From positions 1,612,001 to 1,676,000 of the forward strand of contig NZ_CP094972.1 in assembly GCF_025985425.1 (NCBI RefSeq): a stretch of 64,000 nt of DNA, read 5' to 3'. Below are positions 27,595 through 37,040 of the stretch, piece after piece; position 1 is the stretch's first letter, and each line of letters opens with the position of its first letter. The notes under the pieces are model-generated. The model was not told where the DNA came from and did not search any database. It worked only from the letters and a program-made list of their open reading frames with translations. The translations under genes were made by a program, and so were the position numbers. This DNA comes from Entomomonas sp. E2T0. Lineage in GTDB: Bacteria; Pseudomonadota; Gammaproteobacteria; Pseudomonadales; Pseudomonadaceae.

Positions 27595-28384
27595 TCAAGC
27601 CATTGGTGTTTTTGATTCAGGGGTAGGTGGTTTATCAGTATTAACGGCTATTCATCAGTATTTACCTAATGAAAGTTTACTCTATTTAGCAGATACCAAG
27701 TATGTGCCTTATGGAGAAAAAGAGGCAGCATTTATTGTAGAGCGTTGTATAAAAATTACGGATTATTTTATTGCTCAGTCAGTCAAAGCGATGGTTATTG
27801 CATGCAATACAGCAACTGCTGCTGCTGCAACAGTGTTAAGAGAAAAGTATCCTCAGTTACCATTGATTGCTATGGAACCTGCTGTTAAACCAGCTAGTCA
27901 AGCAACTCGTTCTGGTAAAGTGGGTGTTTTGGCAACAAGTGGTACTTTAAAAAGTGCTAAATTTGCAGCCTTATTGGATCGTTTTGCTAGTGATGTAACT
28001 GTGTTTGCTCAACCTTGTCCTGGTTTAGTGGAGTGTATAGAACTCGGTGATTTAACAGGAACAGAGACACGCCAGTTATTAAGCCAATATCTACAGCCGA
28101 TGTTAGATAATGGTTGTGATACTATTATTTTAGGCTGTACTCATTATCCTTTTTTACGTCCACTGTTACTGGAGCTACTTCCTGCTGATATTCAAATTAT
28201 TGATACAGGGGAGGCAGTTACACGTCATTTACAAAAGACTCTTACCCTGTTAGATAAACAGGCTGATAGCTCAAATCAACCAACTGTTAACTTCAGAACA
28301 ACAGGTGATCTTGCAGTATTTAATAAAACCTTATCTTGTTTATGGAAAAGTGATGTGACGACATCACAGCATTTAGAGTTATAA
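27584..28384 (+). CDS. murI: Glutamate racemase
   Basis: MurI makes D-glutamate for peptidoglycan. The catalytic acid/base cysteines are in ACNTATAA (Cys74) and GCTHYPF (Cys185), and the N-terminal motif is [10 protein letters not shown] (Asp11). The ATG at 27584 lies 11 bases inside moeB and has GGTGAG upstream; the frame could extend to a GTG at 27572. The 266 residues are of usual length. It ends the prmC operon at a clear terminator. Confidence 0.95.
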   Translation: MANNQAIGVFDSGVGGLSVLTAIHQYLPNESLLYLADTKYVPYGEKEAAFIVERCIKITDYFIAQSVKAMVIACNTATAAAATVLREKYPQLPLIAMEPAVKPASQATRSGKVGVLATSGTLKSAKFAALLDRFASDVTVFAQPCPGLVECIELGDLTGTETRQLLSQYLQPMLDNGCDTIILGCTHYPFLRPLLLELLPADIQIIDTGEAVTRHLQKTLTLLDKQADSSNQPTVNFRTTGDLAVFNKTLSCLWKSDVTTSQHLEL

Positions 28385-28399
28385 GTAGTGAAGCAATAA

Positions 28400-28426
28400 A
28401 AAAAGCCACTGTTATAGTGGCTTTTT
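28400..28426. terminator. Bidirectional terminator between murI and the DUF4197 gene
   Basis: AAAAAGCCACT (28400-28410) pairs with AGTGGCTTTTT (28416-28426) over a 5-base loop, with runs of A and T on either side. Confidence 0.88.
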
Positions 28427-28441
28427 AATAAAATAATTAGC

Positions 28442-29131
28442 TTAGTGAGTTAATGCCTCAAAAATCTTTGTAGCTACACTAGTTGCTGCTTCTTTTGGAT
28501 TATTACGAATATAGCTTTCTTGTTCACCAATCACTTTAAACAAACCATCCAACGCTTTATTGGTAACATAATTCTCGATTTTTAAATTATTGTCTGCAAC
28601 ACCAAAGGTAGCTGCTTTTTGTAATATAGCATCATATTGAGATGATAATGAAGATTTTGCAGTGATAGTTTTTACTTTAGGTAAGAACTTATTGAATAGT
28701 TGAGTACGATTAGTCTTTTCAAGATATGCAGTGGCTGATTGATCACCACCTGTCACAATAGCTTTTGCATCAGCAAAGGTCATTTGTTTGATACTGTCTA
28801 ATAGCATTTGTTGTGCTTCAGGGATAGCTGCTTCGGCGGCAGCATTCATGCTATTTTCTAATTGAGTAAGCTGATCTCCCAAGCCAAACATTTTTAGCAT
28901 TTTAGTGGTTGAGCCTAATTTACCAGGAAGTTCAATTTTAACATCTGGGTTATTGCTAAAGCCTCCTTGTGCACTTAGTTCCTTAACAGCGGTTTGAGCA
29001 GCCTGATTTAACATACTTTTTAAACCAGAGCTAGCTTCCGTTTGGCTAATAGTTGCTGCATTTGCATTTAATACAATAGAGATAACAAAAAAGATAGTAG
29101 CATAGAAAAAACATTTTTTTACGATAGTCAT
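28442..29131 (-). CDS. DUF4197 periplasmic protein
   Basis: A 229-residue exported protein with a signal peptide (cleavage near NANA-ATIS) and no lipobox. The mature part matches the DUF4197 pattern: SGLKSMLNQAAQTAVKELS, KIELPGKL, LENSMNAAAEAAIPEA, ITGGDQSATAYLEK-like IVTGGDQSAT, and a C-terminal DGLFKVIGEQESYIRNNP. The family is widespread in proteobacteria and its function is unknown. It is a single gene, with a terminator shared with murI. Confidence 0.85.
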   Translation of the reverse strand: MTIVKKCFFYATIFFVISIVLNANAATISQTEASSGLKSMLNQAAQTAVKELSAQGGFSNNPDVKIELPGKLGSTTKMLKMFGLGDQLTQLENSMNAAAEAAIPEAQQMLLDSIKQMTFADAKAIVTGGDQSATAYLEKTNRTQLFNKFLPKVKTITAKSSLSSQYDAILQKAATFGVADNNLKIENYVTNKALDGLFKVIGEQESYIRNNPKEAATSVATKIFEALTH

Positions 29132-29212
29132 AGTAAAACTCAGAAAAGATAAAAATTAGTTATTTATTTATATAGATAGATAATAAGAATAAAAGTTTTA
29201 TTGTTATCTATA

Positions 29213-29246
29213 AAAATGCCAGATATAAGAATATATCTGGCATTTT
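29213..29246 (-). terminator. Rho-independent terminator of the DyP peroxidase gene
   Basis: AAAATGCCAGATAT (29213-29226) pairs perfectly with ATATCTGGCATTTT (29233-29246). Read leftwards a T-run follows. Confidence 0.85.
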
Positions 29247-29279
29247 AACAAGTTATGTTCAGCTCGTAATAGCTAAACT

Positions 29280-30233
29280 TTAGTCGTCACCACCGCCTAG
29301 TTCTGAAAGTAGGCTAGGAGAAGGGATAAAAAATAAAGTGCCTGTAACCGCTGTACTAAAATCGAGTAAACGATCATAGTTACCCACAGGTTCACCAATA
29401 AACATATTGCGTAACATGCGCTCTGTGGTAGTGAAGGTACTTGCATAGCTGATAAAGTAAGTGCCATATTCACCTTTAGAGGGGTTAGCAAAAGGCATGT
29501 TAGCACGCATTACTTTTAGTTCGTTACCATCATCATCTGCAATATTAGTAACGGCATTGTGTGCATTAGCTGGTTTTTCTTCATCTGAAAGTTCAATGTC
29601 ATTAAACTTTCTACGACCGATAACTTTTTCTTGTTCTTCAGTAGAAATACCATTCCAATCTTTCATATTGTGTAGATATTTTTGGATAAATGCATAGCTG
29701 CCACCTGCAAAATCTTTATCTTCATCACCTATAGAGGTGAAGTAATAGGCATCTTCACCTTCAGGATTTTCAGTACCATCAACAAAGCCAATAATAGTTC
29801 GTCCATCAAAATAACGGAAACCATGAGTTTCATCAACAGATACAACAGCACCCTCTAATAAAGTACTAATTTCAGAGGCTAGCTCAAAACAAATATCCAT
29901 ACGTCTAGCGCGGATATGGAAATATAAATCACCTGGCGTTGATGGAGCAGTATGTTTGTCTCCCTTAATCGCTTGGAATGGCTTTAATTCTTTAGGATAG
30001 GCTTGTTCTGGAAATAATTTACCCCAAGCTTCAGCACCAAATCCCATTACACAGCTACCTTGTCCATCTGGTTCACGTTTTCTCATACTTCTTACTAATG
30101 CAGCAAGACTGCCACATACATCTTTTACTTGGTCGACGGTGGTTGCAGTGTCAACTAAGTTAAACACCATAAAAATGGCAGATTCTCCTGGTGGAAGGAT
30201 GACATCAGGTGGAGTGATTTTTGAGGTAGACAT
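29280..30233 (-). CDS. DyP-type haem peroxidase (YfeX/DypB-like)
   Basis: A 317-residue haem peroxidase without signal peptide or Tat motif, so cytoplasmic. The distal motif GFVDGTENP contains Asp152. The proximal His is probably His225 in PANAHNAV, and Arg243 in VMRANMPF completes the distal pocket. These fit the B-type DyP group that includes E. coli YfeX. Possible roles include oxidative-stress defence and haem or dye oxidation; the physiological substrate is unknown. No encapsulin gene or encapsulin-type C-terminal tag is visible. It is monocistronic. Confidence 0.93.
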   Translation of the reverse strand: MSTSKITPPDVILPPGESAIFMVFNLVDTATTVDQVKDVCGSLAALVRSMRKREPDGQGSCVMGFGAEAWGKLFPEQAYPKELKPFQAIKGDKHTAPSTPGDLYFHIRARRMDICFELASEISTLLEGAVVSVDETHGFRYFDGRTIIGFVDGTENPEGEDAYYFTSIGDEDKDFAGGSYAFIQKYLHNMKDWNGISTEEQEKVIGRRKFNDIELSDEEKPANAHNAVTNIADDDGNELKVMRANMPFANPSKGEYGTYFISYASTFTTTERMLRNMFIGEPVGNYDRLLDFSTAVTGTLFFIPSPSLLSELGGGDD

Positions 30234-30416
30234 CGTTATTCTCCAAACTATTAATCAGACTAAATTCTTACTAACTTTAATTAATCAATGTTATAACTAT
30301 TTTTTAGAACATTGTATTCATCTAACTATTTAGATTAGATGTAATGTTAATATTATTAAAGTATACATGTTTTTGTTTGCTAGGGTCATTGTTATGTTAT
30401 TTGTGAATTTAATAAC

Positions 30417-30881
30417 TTACTCAACAGTCCTGTTAAGAGTACCTAGTTCACTATGTTTGATGTAATATTTTGCTTCAACAGGATTTATTTTATAAACACT
30501 GTTTCTGCCAAATAAAAAGCCAAAACTAGCATCTTGGATAATATAAATTGTTTCCCCTGCTTTAATAGTAAAAGAAACTTCTCCCCAGTTTTCAGCTTTT
30601 GATGCTACAGTATGTTCACCAGGTTCTACATGAAAGTAGATATACTGATTACCACGATTATAACCTACTTGGCTATTAGCTTCTTTACCATCTAAGAACA
30701 CATTATATTTGAAGATAGTATAAAGGGAGTTTGGTCTTACTACATAAACCATTCCTTGATCTGCTTTAATTAAGTGTGGAAGTTGATAACTTTCTGTATC
30801 TTGTAACATTTGTGTTACTGAAACAGGTGTATAACAAGCAGCTAATAATAAAGATAATAGTAAAATAGGTATTAATCTCAT
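30417..30881 (-). CDS. DUF2846-type lipoprotein
   Basis: A 154-residue lipoprotein; the signal peptide ends LAAC, lipidating Cys16. The mature part matches the DUF2846 pattern: a strand-rich domain with GMVYVVRPN, KYNVFLDGKE, YIYFHVEPGEHTVAS and IKAGETIYIIQDA. The function is unknown; the fold is probably a small beta-sandwich at the inner face of the outer membrane. It is a single gene with no clear terminator. Confidence 0.82.
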   Translation of the reverse strand: MRLIPILLLSLLLAACYTPVSVTQMLQDTESYQLPHLIKADQGMVYVVRPNSLYTIFKYNVFLDGKEANSQVGYNRGNQYIYFHVEPGEHTVASKAENWGEVSFTIKAGETIYIIQDASFGFLFGRNSVYKINPVEAKYYIKHSELGTLNRTVE

Positions 30882-31063
30882 TATATTCTCACTTATGATT
30901 AATTAATTATCCATTAAATAGCGCATGTTAATTTTGTATCATTAAATTTACTAGTTAATTTAATCAAAAGTATTTGATACAAATATTATTCTAAAGGTTT
31001 ATTGTATTTTTTAATGTTTAGTGAGAATGTATATACAGCAATTTTTGATCAAAGAGGTATGTT

Positions 31064-31414
31064 ATGAAGTTATTTAATTCAATTATTATTGCCTGTAGTG
31101 TTTTGTTTTCTGCTTCCATTTATGCTTCAGAAACTACTATTTATAAATGTGATGATGGTGAGCAATTTCAGGTAGCCTATCCAAATCAAGATAGCGCAGT
31201 TTTGTATTATAAAAATGAATTATTTTTATTAAAGTCAGCTGTTTCGGCCAGTGGTGCTCGCTATACAGGAGATAGCCTAGAATGGTGGACAAAAGGTAAA
31301 GAGGGTAATCTAACTCCATTAGCAAAAGGTAAAGCAGTTAAAACAAAGACCAGTAAAAGCTGCCATCCTTTAAAATTAGTGAAAGAAGAAACTGTTACTA
31401 TCCATACTAAATAA
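31064..31414 (+). CDS. MliC/PliC-type C-type lysozyme inhibitor, periplasmic form
   Basis: A 116-residue exported protein of the MliC/PliC family, which blocks the active site of animal-type (c-type) lysozyme. Family marks are YKCDDGEQFQVAY, the inhibitory loop SAVSASGARYTGDSLEWWTKG and a disulfide-capable C-terminal Cys. The signal peptide ends SIYAS with no lipobox Cys, so the protein is probably free in the periplasm (PliC-like) and not membrane-anchored as in Pseudomonas MliC. In a host-associated bacterium it would counter host lysozyme. The gene has a good ribosome site (AGAGG) and its own terminator. Confidence 0.85.
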   Translation: MKLFNSIIIACSVLFSASIYASETTIYKCDDGEQFQVAYPNQDSAVLYYKNELFLLKSAVSASGARYTGDSLEWWTKGKEGNLTPLAKGKAVKTKTSKSCHPLKLVKEETVTIHTK

Positions 31415-31427
31415 GAATATGCTGGGC

Positions 31428-31460
31428 AAGAGTAATTATTTATATAATAGTTACTCTTTT
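31428..31460 (+). terminator. Terminator after the lysozyme inhibitor gene
   Basis: AAGAGTAA (31428-31435) pairs with TTACTCTT (31451-31458) and is followed by TTTT. The loop is AT-rich and could pair further. Confidence 0.65.
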
Positions 31461-31657
31461 TAGTAAAACTCTTCTCTCGGCTTTTTCTAATTATTTAAAT
31501 ATAAAAGTTCCCTATCTTTATACAAGTTATTTTTATCTCTATAAATGTGTAAAGTTTTTTACCTATACATTACAGCTAAGGTAAAACATGCGATAATGCT
31601 TTTTATTTAATTTCATTATCTTAAATCTTTTTCTCTTTAATAATTAAGGGATGCCTA

Positions 31658-32935
31658 ATGCTTAATTACCTGTGGCTAGGTTTTTTTGTAATTGCGGCTA
31701 TTGCAGCAGTGATTCGCCTTTTAGGTGGCGATGTCGAAGTATTTGCTAATATGGTGGCAAGCCTATTTGAGATGGCTAGAACGTCAGTAGATATTATGAT
31801 TGTGCTATTTGGCACATTAACCTTATGGATGGGGTTATTAAAAATAGCAGAAAAAGCAGGGCTTATTGAAATATTGGCTAAATTATTAGGCCCTTTATTT
31901 CAACGTTTAATGCCAGAAGTTCCTAAGGGTCACCCAGCTATCGGCTTAATTACTTTAAATTTTACAGCCAATGCATTAGGGCTAGATAATGCTGCTACGC
32001 CTATAGGGCTTAAAGCAATGAAGTCCTTGCAGGAGTTAAATCCAGTTAAAACTGTAGCCACTAATGCGCAAATTTTATTTTTGGTGTTAAATGCCTCATC
32101 ATTAACTTTATTACCAATTACGATTTTTATTTTCAGGGCGAAATATAATGCACCTGATCCAACAATGGTGTTCTTACCTATTTTACTCGCTACCAGTGCT
32201 TCAACTTTAGCAGGGTTGTTAAGCGTTGCCTTAATGCAACGCCTAAGATTATTAGACCCAGTAGTTTTATTATGGTTTGCAGGAATAGGTTTCTTTATTG
32301 GGGTATTTGTTTGTATTTCAGTTGGCTTGACTACCTCAAGCTATTATTTGATTAATAAATTAATTCACTTGTTATGGCTAGAGAATACATCATTAGCCAC
32401 TTTCTCTTCTTTAGTAGGTAATATCACACTGTTTGGTATTATTCTGTTGTTTTTATCTGTGGGGGCTTATCGTAAAGTACCTGTTTATGATGCTTTTATT
32501 GAGGGAGCCAAAGAAGCATTTGATGTGGCCAAGAATTTATTACCCTATTTAGTAGCAATGCTCTGTGCTATAGGAGTATTAAGGGCTTCTGGTGCATTAG
32601 ATTATTTTTTAGAGTTAATTCGTCAGTTATTTCATTTTTTTGGTACCGATACACGCTTTGTAGATGCTTTGCCTACAGCATTAGTTAAACCCTTTTCTGG
32701 CAGTGGTGCTAGGGGCATGATGATAGAAACTATGCAACATTATGGTGTTGATAGTTTCCCTGCATTGGTAGCTGCTACGATGCAAGGTAGTACTGAAACA
32801 ACGTTCTATGTATTAGCTGTTTATTTTGGTTCAGTGGGTATCCAGCGTGTACGTCATGCGGTTGGTTGCGCTTTATTCTGTGACTTAGTAGGAGTAATTA
32901 CTTCTATTTTGATTTGTTATTGGTTTTTTGGTTAA
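31658..32935 (+). CDS. SpmA/SpmB-like nucleoside-recognition (Gate) membrane protein
   Basis: A 425-residue inner-membrane protein with two Gate/nucleoside-recognition domains, corresponding to a fusion of the SpmA and SpmB types. Visible segments are LNFTANALGLDNAATPIGLKAM in the first half and VKPFSGSGARGMMIETM with ATMQGSTETTFYVLAVYFGSV in the second. In spore formers SpmA/B affect core dehydration. In non-sporing gammaproteobacteria the protein is probably a solute transporter of unknown substrate. It stands alone, 38 bases before a small lipoprotein gene. Confidence 0.88.
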   Translation: MLNYLWLGFFVIAAIAAVIRLLGGDVEVFANMVASLFEMARTSVDIMIVLFGTLTLWMGLLKIAEKAGLIEILAKLLGPLFQRLMPEVPKGHPAIGLITLNFTANALGLDNAATPIGLKAMKSLQELNPVKTVATNAQILFLVLNASSLTLLPITIFIFRAKYNAPDPTMVFLPILLATSASTLAGLLSVALMQRLRLLDPVVLLWFAGIGFFIGVFVCISVGLTTSSYYLINKLIHLLWLENTSLATFSSLVGNITLFGIILLFLSVGAYRKVPVYDAFIEGAKEAFDVAKNLLPYLVAMLCAIGVLRASGALDYFLELIRQLFHFFGTDTRFVDALPTALVKPFSGSGARGMMIETMQHYGVDSFPALVAATMQGSTETTFYVLAVYFGSVGIQRVRHAVGCALFCDLVGVITSILICYWFFG

Positions 32936-32973
32936 CTATATAGAGTGTTTAAAGAGAGGATTGCTTAAGACTC

Positions 32974-33351
32974 ATGAAAAAAATGGTTATTATACTGGCA
33001 GTAATATTATTGTCTGGGTGCATTATTCCTACTGAAGAAAAATACCGAGTTAAGGTAAATGGTTGGGTGAATGCAGCATCAGTAGATCTTATTAGAGATT
33101 GGGGGCCACCACAGCAAATATTTGAGATGAATGGTCATAAGTTTCTAGTCTATACAACATATGATGAAACAGTCATTCAAGGAGATGATCCTGTTTATGA
33201 AACTAAGGTTGAAGATAATAAGGTTTCTAGAACTGTACATAGAGGTACTCCTGATAGGATATATAAACATCATTGTAAAACAACTTTTGAAGTCTTTGAG
33301 GACCGTGTTGTAGGTGTAAATTTCCAGGGTAATGATTGTTCCTCTTATTAA
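32974..33351 (+). CDS. Small lipoprotein, unknown function
   Basis: A 125-residue lipoprotein; the signal peptide ends LSGC (Cys16). The mature part has VNGWVNAASVDLIRDWGPP and NGHKFLVYTTYDE, reminiscent of small outer-membrane lipoproteins in which a W-G-P turn precedes a beta-hairpin. Two C-terminal cysteines (HHCKTT and NDCSSY) may pair. I cannot name a family. It follows the SpmAB-like gene after 38 bases and may be co-transcribed; a terminator follows. Confidence 0.72.
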   Translation: MKKMVIILAVILLSGCIIPTEEKYRVKVNGWVNAASVDLIRDWGPPQQIFEMNGHKFLVYTTYDETVIQGDDPVYETKVEDNKVSRTVHRGTPDRIYKHHCKTTFEVFEDRVVGVNFQGNDCSSY

Positions 33352-33377
33352 AGTATAAATTGTTATTGTTAACACTG

Positions 33378-33408
33378 AAGGTTGCTATACTAGCGACCTT
33401 TTGTTTTG
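33378..33408 (+). terminator. Rho-independent terminator before tex
   Basis: AAGGTTGCTA (33378-33387) pairs with TAGCGACCTT (33391-33400), one G-T pair, and leads into TTTTGTTTT. It ends 24 bases before the tex start, so the tex promoter probably overlaps it. Confidence 0.75.
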
Positions 33409-33432
33409 ATGGTTTGTTATTGTTGAGAATTT

Positions 33433-35775
33433 ATGAATAGTATAAATAATCGTATTGCTGAAGAATTATCTTTATTGCCTTCTGGTAAGGTATCTCCTAA
33501 TCAAGTAGCTGCTGCGGTGGCTTTATTAGATGAAGGAGCAACGGTTCCTTTTATTGCTCGTTATCGTAAAGAAGTAACAGGCAGTTTAGATGATACACAA
33601 TTACGGTTATTAGAAGAAAGATTGCGTTATTTAAGGGAGTTAGATGAGCGTCGAGCCACTATTTTAGCTAGCATTGAAGAACAGGGTAAATTAACCCCAG
33701 AATTAAAAACAGAAATTGAGCAGGCAGACACTAAAACCCGCCTAGAAGATTTATACCTACCTTATAAACCAAAACGTCGTACCAAAGGGCAAATTGCTAT
33801 CGAAGCAGGTTTAGAACCACTCGCTGATTTATTATTTAATGAGCCAAGTAGAGATCCAGAAACAGAAGCTGCTAATTTTATCAATGTGGACAAAGGTGTA
33901 GCTGATATTAAAGCAGCATTAGATGGTGCAAAATATATTTTAATGGAGCGTTTTTCTGAAGATGCTAACCTATTAGAAAAATTACGTCACTTTATGAAGC
34001 AAGAGGCTACTTTAGCTGCGCGTGTTATTGAAGGTAAAGAGCAAGAGGGAGCTAAATTTAGTGATTATTTTGAACATAATGAACCTCTAAAAACTACGCC
34101 TTCTCATCGTGCACTGGCTATTTTCCGTGGTCGTAATGAAGGTATTTTATCTGCTTCATTGATCGTAGGGGATGAGGAAACTAAAAGTCATCCTTGTGAG
34201 GCAATGATAGCTGATTGGTTCAATATTAAAGATCAAGGCCGAGCAGCAGATAAATGGTTATCTGAGGTAGTGCGTTGGACATGGAAAGTTAAGCTTTATA
34301 ATCATATAGAAACAGATTTATTAGGTGAATTAAGAGAAAAAGCAGAAGATGAGGCGATAAGTGTATTTGCCCGTAATCTGCATGACCTATTACTTGCTGC
34401 ACCAGCAGGCCCAAGAGCAACATTGGGTTTAGACCCTGGTTTAAGAACGGGTGTTAAAGTGGCTGTGGTAGATGCTACAGGTAAATTATTAGAGACAGGT
34501 ACTATTTATCCTCATGCTCCGAGAAATGATTGGGATGGCAGTATTAATGCTTTAGCAAAACTATGTGCTAAACATAATGTGGATTTAATTGCGATTGGTA
34601 ATGGTACAGCAAGCCGTGAAACAGATAAGTTAGCAGCAGAGCTTATTAAAAAATATGCTACCTTAAAAATGACTAAAATTATGGTGAGCGAAGCAGGTGC
34701 TTCTGTTTATTCTGCTTCTGAATTAGCGGCTAAAGAATTTCCAGAGCTTGATGTATCATTAAGGGGAGCAGTATCTATTGCCCGTCGCTTACAAGATCCA
34801 TTAGCAGAATTGGTAAAAATTGATCCTAAGTCTATTGGTGTTGGTCAGTATCAACATGATGTATCACAACTTAAACTAGCGCGCTCATTAGATGCGGTAG
34901 TAGAGGACTGTGTAAACGCAGTGGGTGTAGATGTAAATACTGCTTCTTCTGCTTTATTAGCACGTATCTCTGGTTTAAATACGACTATTGCCCAAAATAT
35001 TGTAAGTTATCGCGATAGTAATGGTGCTTTTAAAACGCGTAATGAGCTAAAAAAGGTGAGCCGTCTAGGTGAAAAAACCTTTGAACAAGCCGCTGGTTTC
35101 TTGCGTGTAATGAGTGGGACTAATCCGCTTGATTCATCAGCCGTGCATCCTGAAGCTTATCCTGTAGTGGAACGTATTGCTAAAGAAACAAGTAAGGATA
35201 TTCGCTCTCTAATTGGTGATTCTACTTTCTTAAAACAATTAGACCCAAGCAAATTTACTGATGAAACCTTTGGTTTGCCAACCGTAACAGATATTTTAAA
35301 AGAATTAGATAAACCAGGTCGTGATCCTCGTCCAGAATTCAAAACAGCTGAATTCCAAGAAGGGGTGGAAACGTTAAAAGACCTTAAATTAGGTATGATC
35401 TTAGAAGGTGTTGTAACGAATGTGACTAACTTTGGGGCATTTGTGGATATTGGGGTTCATCAAGATGGCCTAGTACATATCAGCGCCTTGTCGGAGAATT
35501 TTGTAAAAGATCCTTATCAGGTAGTAAAGGCAGGCGATGTTGTTAAAGTTAAAGTAATGGAAGTGGATATTCCTCGTAATCGAGTAGGGTTGTCTATGCG
35601 TTTAGGTGATACACCAGGTGAGAAAATAGAAGGTGTTGCTGGCAATAATAGACAAGCTCATAGAGGTGGTAATAATAAACCTCATCAACCACAGGCACCT
35701 AAGGCAAGTACTCCACCACCTAACAATGCAATGGCTGCTTTATTTGCAAATGCTAAGCAATTGAAGAAAAAATAG
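33433..35775 (+). CDS. tex: Tex RNA-binding transcription accessory protein
   Basis: This 780-residue protein is a conserved nucleic-acid-binding factor related to eukaryotic Spt6. It has the N-terminal helical Tex domain ([18 protein letters not shown]), a YqgF/RNase H-like domain ([17 protein letters not shown]), helix-hairpin-helix segments ([22 protein letters not shown]) and a C-terminal S1 domain ([31 protein letters not shown]). A His/Pro/Asn-rich tail ends in basic residues. Length and order match Pseudomonas Tex. Confidence 0.97.
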   Translation: MNSINNRIAEELSLLPSGKVSPNQVAAAVALLDEGATVPFIARYRKEVTGSLDDTQLRLLEERLRYLRELDERRATILASIEEQGKLTPELKTEIEQADTKTRLEDLYLPYKPKRRTKGQIAIEAGLEPLADLLFNEPSRDPETEAANFINVDKGVADIKAALDGAKYILMERFSEDANLLEKLRHFMKQEATLAARVIEGKEQEGAKFSDYFEHNEPLKTTPSHRALAIFRGRNEGILSASLIVGDEETKSHPCEAMIADWFNIKDQGRAADKWLSEVVRWTWKVKLYNHIETDLLGELREKAEDEAISVFARNLHDLLLAAPAGPRATLGLDPGLRTGVKVAVVDATGKLLETGTIYPHAPRNDWDGSINALAKLCAKHNVDLIAIGNGTASRETDKLAAELIKKYATLKMTKIMVSEAGASVYSASELAAKEFPELDVSLRGAVSIARRLQDPLAELVKIDPKSIGVGQYQHDVSQLKLARSLDAVVEDCVNAVGVDVNTASSALLARISGLNTTIAQNIVSYRDSNGAFKTRNELKKVSRLGEKTFEQAAGFLRVMSGTNPLDSSAVHPEAYPVVERIAKETSKDIRSLIGDSTFLKQLDPSKFTDETFGLPTVTDILKELDKPGRDPRPEFKTAEFQEGVETLKDLKLGMILEGVVTNVTNFGAFVDIGVHQDGLVHISALSENFVKDPYQVVKAGDVVKVKVMEVDIPRNRVGLSMRLGDTPGEKIEGVAGNNRQAHRGGNNKPHQPQAPKASTPPPNNAMAALFANAKQLKKK

Positions 35776-35782
35776 ATTATTT

Positions 35783-35810
35783 GAAAAGCTTATTTGGCAA
35801 TAAGCTTTTC
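35783..35810 (+). terminator. Hairpin after tex
   Basis: GAAAAGCTTA (35783-35792) pairs perfectly with TAAGCTTTTC (35801-35810). The T-run is within the stem, so termination strength is uncertain. The next gene starts 23 bases later. Confidence 0.5.
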
Positions 35811-35833
35811 TAGAGATTAAAGGGATTAATTAC

Positions 35834-36400
35834 ATGGAAGAAGGTCTAGCATTAGTATTTCTTACGCTATTTGCAATCATTCTAATTGGAGTAATCATCT
35901 CATTGAAACTTGTTGTTTTTTCATTAGTGATGTTAAAAAACTCATTAGTACAGAAAAAACCCTTATACAAAAGTGATGATTTAATTGTTATTTGTTATAT
36001 TTTCTTTGCCTATACGTTGATTTTATTTTTTAAGAATGGCGAGTTTATAAAATCTTTATTAGCAATAGTTTATTTTATTGGAGCATTAATCTTACTTAGC
36101 AAGAAAAGTTTTAATACAAATGCAATAATTGTATTCTTACTCACAGTAGCTTGTGTTTTTTTTATAAGTAGTTTAATCATTCCAGACTATCATATAAAAA
36201 CGGATACAGTTGAGGGTGAAGTTTTTCAAAGACTACTGTTAGCGGAAGTGATGATGACAATACTGGTAGCTATTTGTACAGTATTTTTATTTAATATTGA
36301 AACTAAAATTAGATTTATTATTTATAGTATTGTTTATACTGCAATAGTGTATGTAGTTTGTGTATTACTTTTAATCTTTGCATATCACTATTATAAATAA
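35834..36400 (+). CDS. Unknown polytopic membrane protein
   Basis: A 188-residue protein with about six predicted membrane helices and short basic loops (KNSLVQKKPLYKSDD, SKKSFN). One longer polar loop (PDYHIKTDTVEGEVFQ) lies between helices 4 and 5. A good ribosome site (AAAGGG) precedes the ATG. I recognise no family, no catalytic motif and no transporter signature. It sits between tex and the Septknot gene, with no sign of strict co-transcription. Confidence 0.65.
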   Translation: MEEGLALVFLTLFAIILIGVIISLKLVVFSLVMLKNSLVQKKPLYKSDDLIVICYIFFAYTLILFFKNGEFIKSLLAIVYFIGALILLSKKSFNTNAIIVFLLTVACVFFISSLIIPDYHIKTDTVEGEVFQRLLLAEVMMTILVAICTVFLFNIETKIRFIIYSIVYTAIVYVVCVLLLIFAYHYYK

Positions 36401-36508
36401 TATAAAATGTTGTAATAATATTTAGCTGATTTAACTAGTTATTCAAACTTTGAAAGAGTATTTTAATTAAATAGTTAGAAGTTTCCTTTATTAAACTAAG
36501 GTTAAGTA

Positions 36509-36853
36509 ATGAAAAAATTATTCTTATTAAGTGGCTTAATGGTTTTATTCGCTAGTTTTGCTAATTATACATTGGCAGAGGGAATAGATAAGGAACGCTG
36601 CACATTTAAAGGTATTCCTCTCTACGGTAATGTTAAAATAGTAGACAGTAATGCAGATATTACTGTACAGAGAGTTGAAATGTCCGCAGATTTGGATGTG
36701 AAATTAAATGATTTGCCTGCCAATTGTGGAGAGTGGAATTTTGTTGATCAAGAGGCAGATTTTACTATTGAATATGTACCTGAAGGAGCAGACTTCAAGA
36801 TTAGAGAAGTTGATATTGAACCTGGAATTAGTAAGCAAAATAGTAATGAATAA
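36509..36853 (+). CDS. Septknot-family (former DUF6150) exported protein
   Basis: A 114-residue exported protein with a signal peptide (about residues 1-23, ending TLA). The mature part begins CTFKGIPLYGNVKIVDSNAD and then repeats a short strand-turn unit of about 10-11 residues: ITVQRVEMSAD, LDVKLNDLPAN, CGEWNFVDQEAD, FTIEYVPEGAD, FKIREVDIEPG. The pattern and the two cysteines (Cys31, Cys73) match the family predicted and later shown to form a 7(1)-knotted chain. Function is unknown. The repeats here are more diverged than the VDSFPD-type repeats I know from the family. It is monocistronic with a terminator. Confidence 0.78.
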   Translation: MKKLFLLSGLMVLFASFANYTLAEGIDKERCTFKGIPLYGNVKIVDSNADITVQRVEMSADLDVKLNDLPANCGEWNFVDQEADFTIEYVPEGADFKIREVDIEPGISKQNSNE

Positions 36854-36862
36854 TTAACTAAA

Positions 36863-36890
36863 GCCTATTTATATTAAATAGGTTTTTTTT
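36863..36890 (+). terminator. Rho-independent terminator of the Septknot gene
   Basis: CCTATTTA (36864-36871) pairs with TAAATAGG (36875-36882), followed by eight T. Confidence 0.85.
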
Positions 36891-37040
36891 ATTATTAAAA
36901 TAAAACAATAAGTTAGATTTACTTTAATTTTTATATGCGTTTAATCAATAGTATAGTTGATCCCAATATCCTACAATAATAGTCAACTATTATCTAAATA
37001 GTTATTCTATTTAGTTATGTATTAATACGTAGAGGAAGTG

